Under the pieces are notes generated by a model. That model was not told the DNA's origin. It worked only from the letters and a program-made list of their open reading frames with translations, and searched no databases. From Clostridia bacterium (GTDB taxonomy: Bacteria > Bacillota > Clostridia > Oscillospirales > Acutalibacteraceae): 64,000 nt of DNA. Where the stretch lies: the NCBI GenBank assembly GCA_017449935.1, contig JAFSYP010000048.1:1-64000 (forward strand). The letters are read 5' to 3'. Positions 7,875-15,780 of the stretch are shown in pieces; positions within the stretch are counted from its first letter, which is position 1, and each line of letters opens with the position of its first letter. The position numbers were made by a program, and so were the translations under genes.

Positions 7875-8081
7875 GGGATCACGAAACGCCTGCAATAAAC
7901 CCTCTGCTCTTTTCTCCGGGTGCGCCCGGATGTATTCCGATCCTTTGAGCGCATTCGGCATGAACCGGACATTTTAACCATATGCCTTCAATCTGCGCAG
8001 ACCTATTTCCTTTTCAAGCTGAACAAACGATTCGCCTAAAATGCCGCGCGAAAGACTTACAACAGCAACATTTTTAATCAT
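7875..8081 (-). pseudogene. Frameshifted, truncated S66-family peptidase remnant (MccF/LD-carboxypeptidase-like)
   Basis: From ATG8081, with ribosome site AAGGAGAA, the frame encodes MIKNVAVVSLSRGILGE followed by FVQLEKEIGLRRLKAYG and a stop. A shifted frame then gives FMPNALKGSEYIRAHPEKR and AEGLLQAFRDP. Joined, these read like the N-terminus of an S66 serine peptidase, before the nucleophile region. A frameshift of one or two bases separates the parts, and the rest of the gene is absent. Recognition is from recalled family patterns. Confidence 0.7.
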
Positions 8082-8112
8082 AGAGGTTCTCCTTATACTC
8101 TTAACAATCGTT

Positions 8113-9270
8113 CTATGGCCTCTCCCCAACCCGAGACATCAGGACGACTGTTTCCACATGATTCGTGTGCGGAAACATATCGACCGGTCGGATCGCGCGG
8201 ACTTTATAGCCGCCTTTTGTAAGCGCAGCCAGATCGCGCGCCTGCGTTTCGGGATTGCAGGAAATATACACGATCCTTTGCGGCGCCAGCCGGAGCGCGG
8301 ATCGCAGAAATTCCGGGCTGCTGCCCGCGCGCGGCGGATCCATAAACAGCACGTCCGCCGTCCCGCCGTTTTCCGCCGTCGCGGTCATGAATTCGCCCGC
8401 GTCGCCGCAGTAGAACCGCGCGTTGCGCACGCCGTTTCGTTTGCTGTTTTCGATCGCGTCCCGCACCGCGTCGCGGTTCAGCTCTACGCCGATGACTTTG
8501 CCCGCGCGGTCCGACGCGACAAGACCGATCGTCCCGATCCCGCAGTAGGCGTCGATCACCGTTTCCGTTCCGGTCAGTCCCGCAAAATCCATCGCCGTGC
8601 CGTACAGGATCTCGGTCTGGACGGGATTGATCTGGTAAAACGATTTCGCCGAAATGCGGAACACCTTGCCGCAGAGCGTGTCCTCGATATACCCCTTGCC
8701 GTACAGCACGCGTTCGTTCGGGCCGAGGACAAGATTCGTCGCATAGGGGTTCACGTTCAGGATCACCGTCGTGATCTCCGGATGCTTGTCAAGCAGCGCC
8801 CGGACGAAATTGTGAACAGAGGGGAACGCCGGCTTTGCCGACACCAGCACGACCATCACCTCGCCGCTCTGAAAGCCGCGCTTGACCAGCACATGCCGCA
8901 GGACGCCGCGTCCGCTGTCCTCGTCGTACGCGGGGATCTTGAAGCCGCGCAGCATGGAGCGGATCGTCACGATGATCGCATCCGCCGTTTCGTCCTCCAG
9001 CAGACAGGAATCCACCGGGACGACGCGGTGCGTCCCGGACTGGTATACGCCGGAAATCACGCGTCCGTCCCGCAGCGGCTTGAACGCCGCCTGTACCTTG
9101 TTGCGGTAATGGTACGGATGCTCCATGCCGATGATGGGCGACACCTTGCCGAACCGGTCCAGCAAGATCCGCACCTGTTTTTCTTTCCATTTCAGCTGCT
9201 CGGCATAGGGCAGATTCATCATCTGACACCCGCCGCATTTTTTATACAGCGTACAAACCGTTTCGCTCAT
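8113..9270 (-). CDS. rlmD: 23S rRNA (uracil-5-)-methyltransferase, RlmD/RumA-like
   Basis: S-adenosylmethionine-dependent enzyme of the TrmA/RlmC/RlmD family making 5-methyluridine in rRNA, 385 residues. Iron-sulfur cysteines are C6, C12, C15 and C89. The SAM site is DAYCGIGTIGL (240-250), then DPPRAG (311-316), and the catalytic SCNPETQARDL holds nucleophile C338. The TRAM domain common at the N-terminus is absent, as in many Firmicutes paralogues. The start overlaps the GDPD stop by 4 nt. Which uracil is modified cannot be told, so the symbol is by family only. Confidence 0.85.
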   Translation of the reverse strand: MSETVCTLYKKCGGCQMMNLPYAEQLKWKEKQVRILLDRFGKVSPIIGMEHPYHYRNKVQAAFKPLRDGRVISGVYQSGTHRVVPVDSCLLEDETADAIIVTIRSMLRGFKIPAYDEDSGRGVLRHVLVKRGFQSGEVMVVLVSAKPAFPSVHNFVRALLDKHPEITTVILNVNPYATNLVLGPNERVLYGKGYIEDTLCGKVFRISAKSFYQINPVQTEILYGTAMDFAGLTGTETVIDAYCGIGTIGLVASDRAGKVIGVELNRDAVRDAIENSKRNGVRNARFYCGDAGEFMTATAENGGTADVLFMDPPRAGSSPEFLRSALRLAPQRIVYISCNPETQARDLAALTKGGYKVRAIRPVDMFPHTNHVETVVLMSRVGERP

Positions 9271-9947
9271 GCTTCATCCCTTTTTTCGACGCTCTCCGCG
9301 ATCCGATCCGGCCAACGCGTCGTCACGTTGTCCGGCTGCATCGGCAGAACGCGCCGCGCCTTCCGCGCGCTGTCGATCGTCCACACGGACGTCAGCAATC
9401 CGTTTTGCCGAAAATATCGCGTCAGCCGCTCGGACAGATTGCCCGCGCTGACGTTGACGCCCACCGCGCCGAGAGCGCGCGTTTTTGCCGCGAGCTTCTC
9501 CACGCGCGTGTAAAACGGAACTTTTACGTTCAGATAGTACGGGACGTCGGGACATTTTTCGCGCACCGCAGGCACATCCTGCACGCAGATCCCGGTGAAA
9601 AAGATACGATCCAGAACGCCTGCCTGCCGCGCCATCGGCGCCACGCATTCAAGATGTTCCGTTGTCTTGACGTCCACGTTCGCGCGAATGCCGGGATGCG
9701 CCGCCAAAAACGCGAACGCTTCCCGCAGCGGCACGCATTCGCCGACCGGTTCGTCGTGCGACAAAACCGGTTCGCCGCGCGATGTAAACCGCAGATCGAA
9801 TTCCACGATCTGCGCCCCGGCCGCAACGCCCGCTTCCATCGCCTCGATCGAATTTTCGGACAGCCCCATACAGCCCGAATGCGCCGTCACCGTAAAGCCG
9901 TGCGGCACGGAGAATTTCCTGCCCCGCAGTTTCTTAAAACCTGCCAT
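9267..9947 (-). CDS. Glycerophosphodiester phosphodiesterase family protein
   Basis: Cytoplasmic GDPD-type TIM barrel of 226 residues, expected to hydrolyse glycerophosphodiesters to glycerol-3-phosphate and an alcohol. The family pattern is visible: VTAHSGCMGLSENSIEAMEAG (about 20-40), VEFDLRFTSRGEPVLSHDEP with the second His (about 48-67), and ANVDVKT (about 88-94). The normal His-Arg-Gly reads His-Ser-Gly and Pro-Glu-Asn reads Ser-Glu-Asn, so activity may be altered. No signal peptide. It is coupled to the downstream methyltransferase by a 4-nt overlap. Confidence 0.8.
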   Translation of the reverse strand: MAGFKKLRGRKFSVPHGFTVTAHSGCMGLSENSIEAMEAGVAAGAQIVEFDLRFTSRGEPVLSHDEPVGECVPLREAFAFLAAHPGIRANVDVKTTEHLECVAPMARQAGVLDRIFFTGICVQDVPAVREKCPDVPYYLNVKVPFYTRVEKLAAKTRALGAVGVNVSAGNLSERLTRYFRQNGLLTSVWTIDSARKARRVLPMQPDNVTTRWPDRIAESVEKRDEA

Positions 9948-9961
9948 CCGTTCACGCCCTC

Positions 9962-10321
9962 TTATTCCCCGCCTTGCAAAAGCTGCGCGTATTCCGTTTC
10001 CTTAAAGCCCGCCAGAACGCGGCCGTCCGCGATCAGAAGCGGCCGCTTGACAAGCATCCCGTCGGACGCAAGCAGCGCGAACTGCTCGTCCTGCGTCATC
10101 TGCGGCAAACGCTCTTTCAGATGCAGCGCCTTGTACTGCAAGCCGCTGGTGTTGAAAAAACGCTTGAGCGGCAGACCGCTGCGCGCGTGCCATGTGCGAA
10201 GCTCCGCCTCCGACGGATTTTCTTCTTTAATGTTGCGCAGCGTGTACAAAACGCCGCGTTCGTCCAGCCACCGCTGCGCCTTCTGACAGGTGGTGCATTT
10301 CGGATAACAAACAAAGAGCAT
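9962..10321 (-). CDS. Spx/ArsC-family thioredoxin-fold protein
   Basis: A 119-residue protein of the ArsC/Spx/YffB family. The N-terminus MLFVCYPKCTTCQKAQRWLD has the CxxC-like CTTC redox site, and the family's KRFFNTSG (about 49-56) and LLVKRPLLIADGRVLAGF (about 86-105) motifs follow. Family members are either regulators that bind RNA polymerase (Spx) or reductases, and sequence alone does not decide. ATG10321 is supported by a GGGGGATGAG ribosome site, while the open frame runs 65 codons further into the pseudogene upstream. It sits just downstream of the decayed methyltransferase and upstream of the GDPD gene. Confidence 0.85.
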   Translation of the reverse strand: MLFVCYPKCTTCQKAQRWLDERGVLYTLRNIKEENPSEAELRTWHARSGLPLKRFFNTSGLQYKALHLKERLPQMTQDEQFALLASDGMLVKRPLLIADGRVLAGFKETEYAQLLQGGE

Positions 10322-10338
10322 TTTCTCATCCCCCGTAA

Positions 10339-11047
10339 TCATCTGCTTGACTTGGTTTTTTTGTATTCGGCGAAAAGAAACAGCGGCAGATCGTCGTTTT
10401 TTCTTTTTTCGGCATAGATTTTCGGCTCGTCGACGTGCGTAAGACACAGGCCCGCGTCGGCTGCGGCATTCAGATAACAGGAAAGCGGCCGGTGGTAATG
10501 CGTCGTTTCGCCCCAAAAACGGTTTTCAGACGCCTCGGGCGTAAGATATGAAGTGACCAGTTTGCCGATTTTGCCGACGCTTTCGTCGTATTTCCAGTCA
10601 CCGTTAAAGAGCGCCGGATGCACAATCGAAAAACAGAACACGCTTTCGCTCTTCAGAATCCTTGCGCACTCCGAAAGAACAGGCCCGATCGGATCAACAT
10701 CCATCAGCACCTGATTGCAGAACGCTAAATCGAACGAGCCGGCATCAAAAGGCAGCGGCTGCGTAATATCCAAGACCGAAAACGTGCAGTCCGGATACTT
10801 CTTTTTGCGATGGCGATCATCGCCTGCGCGCCGTCGACGCCAACGGCGCAGCCGCCGACGTTCGGAAATAATCTGTATAATACCCGTATCCGCAGCCGAG
10901 ATCCAAAGCTTTTTCGCCGTGCAGTTTTTTGAATCGTGCTTTGACGACGGCTTTATTCGCATCCGCGTAGGCGGATCGCTCCTGCGCGTCGGTATACGAT
11001 TCCGCGGCGTCGTTCCATTTCTTGAGAGACGCATCGCGCATATCCAT
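10339..11047 (-). pseudogene. Class I SAM-dependent methyltransferase with two frameshifts
   Basis: Start MDMRDASLKKWNDAAESYTD, then the SAM motif ALDLGCGYGYYTDYF. The frame is lost near 10862, continues in another frame as NVGGCAVGVDGAQAMIAIA, and is lost again in an A-run (T5 on the plus strand at 10802-10806). It then resumes with KKYPDCTFSVLDITQPLPF, FDLAFCNQVLMDV and a normal C-terminus to the stop. Each break corresponds to one missing base. The intact protein would be about 237 residues. Two independent lesions favour a real pseudogene, but homopolymer sequencing error at the second site is possible. Confidence 0.8.
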
Positions 11048-11123
11048 ATCCTCCGTTCAAACCGTTCGCAACGCCGCGCGGCCGGACCTCTGTCAACCCG
11101 TGCCGACGTTGACGGTAGGCCGA

Positions 11124-11455
11124 TTGCATTTTAGTGCAATTCTTTCTCAGAGAACTGCAGCTTTATGAAAAACTCCCCGATTGCACTTTAGTGCAATTCT
11201 CCTGGCGGGATATTTGTTTTGCCGATTTCGCGGAGTTACATCTTAGTGCAATTCGTACCACGCTTGTTTTTCCGGAAGTCGGGAGAGTTGCATTTTAATG
11301 CAATTCTTCCATCGGAAACAATCGTGTTTTACAAAAACCGCGCGTTGCACTTTAGTGCAACTCTTCCTCAGAGAACCACCGCTTCGAGAAAAGCTCCCCC
11401 GGTTGCACTTTAGTGCAATTCTCCTGGCGGGATGCGTGCTCTGCCGATTTGGCCT
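11124..11455. repeat. Array of six 16-bp palindromes spaced 52-58 bp apart
   Basis: Copies begin at 11124, 11181, 11236, 11288, 11345 and 11403, with consensus TTGCACTTTAGTGCAA. Copies 2, 5 and 6 are perfect palindromes. Copy 4 (TTGCATTTTAATGCAA) has a matched change on both arms, copy 1 has a G-T wobble and copy 3 is degraded. Spacers are related: those after copies 1 and 5 share CTCAGAGAAC and GAAAA-CTCCCC, and those after 2 and 6 share CTCCTGGCGGGAT and TGCCGATTT, so a unit of about 107 bp is duplicated. Spacer similarity and the lack of cas genes argue against CRISPR. No gene is present at 11048-11515. Confidence 0.85.
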
Positions 11456-11473
11456 CCTTTGCATAAGCGTTCG

Positions 11474-11506
11474 GAAAACGGCATGCCGCGGAAGTTATTC
11501 TGCCGT
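11474..11506 (-). terminator. Probable terminator after the XRE regulator
   Basis: On the minus strand ACGGCA (rc of 11501-11506) pairs with TGCCGT (rc of 11478-11483), followed by TTTTCC. It lies 10 bp past the regulator's stop codon. Confidence 0.6.
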
Positions 11507-11515
11507 GCCGCCCCG

Positions 11516-11860
11516 TCACAGGCCGTGCTTTTGTCGGACGGTGCGCGGATTATCCGGTCGTTCGTTTTCCGCCATCTCGATGACCTTGCGCAGAAACGCC
11601 GCGCGGTTTTCTTCGGGCACGGACTCAAACACGAGCAGCAATTTTTCCTGCTGCACGGCGAGCGATTCCTGTTTCGCGCCGACGAGGAAATCCACCGGCA
11701 CGTCGAAAAACTGCGCCATGCGGCGAAGCGTATCGCCCTTCGGCAGACGGCCCTTTCTCCAATGTGTCATGTTTCCGCAGCTGACGCCCATGATCTTCAG
11801 CGCCGCGGACACAGGAAGATCTCTTTCCTTGCAGAGCACCTGCAGTCTGTCATAAAACAT
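11516..11860 (-). CDS. XRE-family helix-turn-helix regulator
   Basis: DNA-binding regulator of 114 residues. The N-terminal Cro/C1-type domain (about 4-62) shows the five-helix pattern DRLQVLCKERDLPVSAALKI, then the recognition segment SCGNMTHWRKGRLPKGDTL and the AQFFDVPVDFLVG ending typical of this class. The C-terminal part is short and charged and carries no ligand domain. The gene starts one base after the MATE exporter, so it is the last cistron of that operon. The palindrome array begins about 100 bp beyond its stop. A role controlling the exporter or binding the palindromes is inference. Confidence 0.85.
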   Translation of the reverse strand: MFYDRLQVLCKERDLPVSAALKIMGVSCGNMTHWRKGRLPKGDTLRRMAQFFDVPVDFLVGAKQESLAVQQEKLLLVFESVPEENRAAFLRKVIEMAENERPDNPRTVRQKHGL

Positions 11861-11861
11861 A

Positions 11862-13262
11862 TCAAGCGTTCTCCGTTTCCTGCACGATGTTGTTCATCCA
11901 AACGTTCTTTTTGACCAATATCACGCCGATCGCGCATTTGATCCACTCGGACATTTCGACAAAAGCAAAGATCCACACGACGGACAAATTCGTAAAGCGG
12001 CTGAGCACGAACGCGACCGGCACGCTCACGACCCACATGAACACGCTGTCGAACAAGAAAGTTATGATCGTCTTGCCACCGGAACGCAGCGTGAAATACG
12101 ACGTATGCAGCAGCGCGGTCTGCGGCGCAAAAAGCGCCTGCGCCATCAGCAGCAGCATCGCCACGCGCTTCGCCTCGGGCGTGGTGTTGTAGATCTGCGG
12201 GAACAGCGGCGAAGTGGCAAAGATGGCGATCCCGGTCAGCGTCGCGATAAAAATCGCGAACGCAATGATCTTGTTGTCCTCGTCCTTCGCCTGCTCATAC
12301 CGCTTGGCGCCGAGGTGCTGTCCGATGATGATCGCGATCGCGTCGCCCATCGCAAAAAAGACGACACTGAATAGATTGCTGACCGTACTGGCGATATTCT
12401 GGCCGGCGACGACGTTCAGCCCGCGCAGGGAATAGCACTGTGTGAGCATCGCCATACCGCCCGACCAAAGCGCCTCGTTGACCAGCAGCGGCGAGCCGGT
12501 ACGGAAAAAGCGTCCGACCAGCGAGAGCGGCACGCGTACCGTCCGATACGCGCCGCGGATATAGGGGCACTTGTCCGCGTGCCGGTGCGTCCAGATCACG
12601 ACGATGGCCATTTCCACAAAGCGCGAAAGCACCGTCGCGATCGCCGCGCCCTTGACACCCATGCGCGGAAAACCGAGCTTGCCGAAGATCAGCAGATAGT
12701 TGAATGCGAGATTGACAAAAACCGCCGCCATGCCCGCGCGCATCGGCACAACCGTTTCGCCGCATTCGCGAAGCGTGTTGGCGTAGACCTGCACGATCGT
12801 ATAGGCCGGCAGTCCCGCGAGAACGATCCACATATACTCCAGCGCATAGTCGAGCGTCGCCGCAAGATCGCCGCCGTCGGCGCTGCCGTTCAGATACAGT
12901 CCGATCAGCCGCGAGCCGAATCCGCCGAAGACCGCGAACGCGCCGAGCAGCAATATCGCGCCCATCCACAGCTTATAGCGGAACGTATGCCGCACGCCCT
13001 CCTGGTCGTCGGCGCCGTAATACTGCGCGGTGAATATCCCCGCGCCGGCAAAGCCGCCGAACACGCACAGATAATAGACAAAAAAGAGCTGGTTGACGAT
13101 CGCCACACCGCTCATCTGCTCCGTACCTATCCGGCCGACCATAATGTTGTCCAGGAGGCTCACGAAGTTCGTGATCCCCGTCTGCACCATAATCGGCACG
13201 GCGACCGCAAGAACCCGTTTATAAAACGCGCGGTCGCCGATAAATTTCTTTCTCCAGTTCAT
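11862..13262 (-). CDS. MATE family multidrug/metabolite exporter
   Basis: Cation-coupled efflux protein of the MATE (NorM/DinF/MepA-like) family, 466 residues with about twelve transmembrane segments in two related halves. The N-half has AVPIMVQTGITNFVSLLDNIMVG and VAIVNQLFFVYYLCVFG. The C-half has GSPLLVNEALWSGGMAML and VSNLFSVVFFAMGDAIAIIIG. Length is normal for the family. The upstream ribosome site is weak (AGAAG). It follows trxB by 18 bp and precedes the XRE regulator by 1 bp. The substrate is unknown. Confidence 0.9.
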   Translation of the reverse strand: MNWRKKFIGDRAFYKRVLAVAVPIMVQTGITNFVSLLDNIMVGRIGTEQMSGVAIVNQLFFVYYLCVFGGFAGAGIFTAQYYGADDQEGVRHTFRYKLWMGAILLLGAFAVFGGFGSRLIGLYLNGSADGGDLAATLDYALEYMWIVLAGLPAYTIVQVYANTLRECGETVVPMRAGMAAVFVNLAFNYLLIFGKLGFPRMGVKGAAIATVLSRFVEMAIVVIWTHRHADKCPYIRGAYRTVRVPLSLVGRFFRTGSPLLVNEALWSGGMAMLTQCYSLRGLNVVAGQNIASTVSNLFSVVFFAMGDAIAIIIGQHLGAKRYEQAKDEDNKIIAFAIFIATLTGIAIFATSPLFPQIYNTTPEAKRVAMLLLMAQALFAPQTALLHTSYFTLRSGGKTIITFLFDSVFMWVVSVPVAFVLSRFTNLSVVWIFAFVEMSEWIKCAIGVILVKKNVWMNNIVQETENA

Positions 13263-13280
13263 TTTTCTTCTGCTTTCTGT

Positions 13281-14183
13281 TCAGATAGAATCAATATACC
13301 GACAGGCTGCGATCGCCGCAGCGGCGCCGTCCGCCGTGGCGGTCGTGATCTGCCGCACACCCTTGCGGCGGCAGTCGCCCGCGACGAACACGCCGGGCAT
13401 ATCCGTAACACAGGATTCGTCCACGTCAAAATATCCTTGCTCTGTCAGCGGCACAAGATCGCGGAACGGTTCATTTTCCGGCTCCTGTCCGATGGCGACA
13501 AAAATGCCGTCTACCGGGAAGTCGGTCGTTTCGCCGTCCGATTCCAGCACGATGCTCCGCAGCTGGTCGCCGCCGCGCAGCGCCTTGACGACCGTGCCCG
13601 TGATAAACGAAACGTTGTCGCGTGCGCGCAGGATCTCCAGCAGCTTTTCCTCGCCCGTGAATACGGGAAGGTTCTGCACCAGCGTCACATGCGCACACGA
13701 TTCCGACAGCAGCACCGCCTCTTGCAGCGCCGTGTTCCCGCCGCCGATCACCGCGACGTTTTTGCCCTGATAAAACGCGCCGTCGCAGACCGCGCAGTAC
13801 GACACGCCTTCGCCGACCAGCTCGTTCTCGCCCTCCAGACCGAGCTGCCGGTGATGCGAACCGGTCGCCAGAACGACCGCCTTCGCCCTGTACGGCTCCC
13901 CCTCGGTCTGCACAACGAACGTATCGCCGTCGCGCCGTACGGCGGTCACCGTCTCCATTTCGACCTCGGCGCCCTGCGCGAGCGCCTGTTCCAGAAGCTG
14001 ATCCGCAAACAGCGTTCCGCTCATCTGCGCGATGCCCGGATAATTCTCCACCTTGGGCGAATGCGTGATCTGCCCGCCGAAGGTTTCTTTCTCCAATACC
14101 AGCACGCTCTTCCCCGCGCGGCAGGCATACAGCGCCGCCGTCAATCCCGCAGGTCCCGCGCCGACGATCAGAATATCTGTCAT
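13281..14183 (-). CDS. trxB: Thioredoxin reductase
   Basis: FAD/NADPH enzyme that reduces thioredoxin, 300 residues. FAD-binding GAGPAGLTAA (8-17), the redox-active CAVCD (130-134), NADPH-site GGGNTALQEA (about 147-156) and the C-terminal FAD motif GVFVAGDCRRKGVRQITTA are all present. Length matches the low-molecular-weight bacterial enzyme. No thioredoxin gene is adjacent. It lies mid-operon between a lipoprotein and a MATE exporter, with an AAGGAG ribosome site. Confidence 0.93.
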   Translation of the reverse strand: MTDILIVGAGPAGLTAALYACRAGKSVLVLEKETFGGQITHSPKVENYPGIAQMSGTLFADQLLEQALAQGAEVEMETVTAVRRDGDTFVVQTEGEPYRAKAVVLATGSHHRQLGLEGENELVGEGVSYCAVCDGAFYQGKNVAVIGGGNTALQEAVLLSESCAHVTLVQNLPVFTGEEKLLEILRARDNVSFITGTVVKALRGGDQLRSIVLESDGETTDFPVDGIFVAIGQEPENEPFRDLVPLTEQGYFDVDESCVTDMPGVFVAGDCRRKGVRQITTATADGAAAAIAACRYIDSI

Positions 14184-14219
14184 ATTTGTTCTCCTTTTCG
14201 ACCTATGTTCTTCGTACCT

Positions 14220-15749
14220 TTATTCCATATATTTATAGTACAGTTTTTCGCCGGACATGCAGTTGACCACTTCGCTCGTGCCGTTGCCGTAATACGTCAG
14301 ATACAGAATGTTTCCGATCTCATAACAGTTGATGATCTCTTTTTCAAACAGCATCCTCTGCGTTTTGATGTTGTACAGATACTCTCTGCGCGCTTTGCCC
14401 TCGGCGTTTCCGCTCAGATACAGCACCCGCCGGCCGGCGTACACCTCTTCCGCATTCGCGTCCGGGATGCGCGCGGTTTCCTGCCCCGTTTTGATCTCGC
14501 GTATCGACACGCTGTTGTCGTCGTTCTCCACCAGCGCGTACCGTCCGTCGATGTAATACGTCGACGCAAAATCCTTCGGCGCCTTTAACGCCGCGTCCGA
14601 ATCCATGCGCCAGTATTTTCCTTCGTCCGGATACGGCGAATCGCTGTACGCTCTGACGCCGTTCACGATCGTCAGATAGGGATGGAACTTTTTCGGCGTT
14701 CCGACGGCGTTGAGATTCGTGTCCATGATCAGGAATTCCTTATCTTTCTTTGTAATCAGGTACGGCGTTTCCCAGAGCGTTTCGACATGCATGTAATTGC
14801 TCTTTATTCTTTCTTTGCCGGACAGATCGATCAGCGAATAGGCGTCCTTGCCCGTTTTGACGATCAGATACTCTCCGAAAAGCGTACAGTCCAAAGCGCT
14901 TTGATACTGCTTGAGCTGCTGTTTTCCGGAAGACGACGTGAACGTATACGCTTTCTTTTTGCTGCTGCCGCTTTTATAGACGACTTCGCTCATCACAAGA
15001 TCTCCGGACAGGACCTGCACGGAAACCTCGCCCTTGTGTTTGCTCTCCACCGTGAACCGCTGTTTCCCCGAATAGTCAAATACGCGAACGGTGCAGTCCT
15101 TGGATTCGGTGGAATACTCAGCCGATGGGTAAACGGCAACAAGCTTCTGGCCAAACGCCGCCGCGTGGTCGTGCGGCACCTGGAACGCCCATGTGCCGTC
15201 CGCCGAAATGTACCAGCAGTTCGGCTTGTCGGGCGTCTGCTTCGTGATGCGGACCCAGTCCTTTTCCGAATCCGCGCTTTCGATGCGCATGGACTGCGCG
15301 CCGCGTTTGGCAAACGGCTGCGCCCAGTAAACGCCGCAGGCGCCCTCGTCCGGAAGAAACCGCACCTGCGCAAAAACGTCGTCCACCACGATCCGGCCGT
15401 CGTCGGTCATCATGCCGTAGCGGAACTGCGGCGTTTTGTTTTTGTCGTCCTCAAGATACGGGTTGTCTTTGAAATAATACGTGTTGCCGATGAACGGAAC
15501 GATCCTGCCGTAATCCTTTTGCGGCTGGAACGAATCACGGAACTCATTGTAATAACGGCCGCGCGCCGCGCCTTTGCCGCGCGTGCCGATCTCCGGCAGC
15601 CTGTTGAACTCCATATACTGCGCACCGGCTTCTTTGGTTTCCGGGACCGCCGCCTGCGTCTGCGTCTGTGCATCCGTTTGCTGCGACGCGCCGCACGCCG
15701 TCAAAAAGAGCAGCGAAAGGGCGAGCGCCGCCGCAAAAACTCGTTTCAT
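14220..15749 (-). CDS. Lipoprotein of unknown function, repeat-rich beta protein
   Basis: Outer-face membrane lipoprotein of 509 residues. The signal peptide ends in LTAC (lipobox, Cys19), then comes a Gln/Thr-rich linker. The body has repeated short beta hairpins with Asp-x-Ser/Asp-Gly turns: SADGTWAFQVP, DYSGKQRFTVE, TFTSSSGKQQLK, DLSGKERIKSN. This resembles WG-repeat or propeller-like sensor domains, but no definite family is recognised. It starts 31 bp after the zinc-ribbon membrane protein and is likely in the same operon. The neighbourhood suggests a role at the cell envelope only. Confidence 0.7.
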   Translation of the reverse strand: MKRVFAAALALSLLFLTACGASQQTDAQTQTQAAVPETKEAGAQYMEFNRLPEIGTRGKGAARGRYYNEFRDSFQPQKDYGRIVPFIGNTYYFKDNPYLEDDKNKTPQFRYGMMTDDGRIVVDDVFAQVRFLPDEGACGVYWAQPFAKRGAQSMRIESADSEKDWVRITKQTPDKPNCWYISADGTWAFQVPHDHAAAFGQKLVAVYPSAEYSTESKDCTVRVFDYSGKQRFTVESKHKGEVSVQVLSGDLVMSEVVYKSGSSKKKAYTFTSSSGKQQLKQYQSALDCTLFGEYLIVKTGKDAYSLIDLSGKERIKSNYMHVETLWETPYLITKKDKEFLIMDTNLNAVGTPKKFHPYLTIVNGVRAYSDSPYPDEGKYWRMDSDAALKAPKDFASTYYIDGRYALVENDDNSVSIREIKTGQETARIPDANAEEVYAGRRVLYLSGNAEGKARREYLYNIKTQRMLFEKEIINCYEIGNILYLTYYGNGTSEVVNCMSGEKLYYKYME

Positions 15750-15780
15750 GCATTATCCCCCTGCATTCCTGTGTGCTGTA

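Noticed and set aside
8041..9513. 490-codon plus-strand open frame opposite the RlmD-like gene
   Set aside because: It is Arg/His-rich antisense of two clear genes, without a ribosome site or any protein family pattern.
11124..11455. CRISPR array
   Set aside because: Repeats are only 16 bp and palindromic to the ends, spacers resemble each other, and no cas gene or leader is near.
11243..11464. 73-codon minus-strand frame through the palindrome array
   Set aside because: Its repeated peptide pieces come from the palindromes, and there is no ribosome site.
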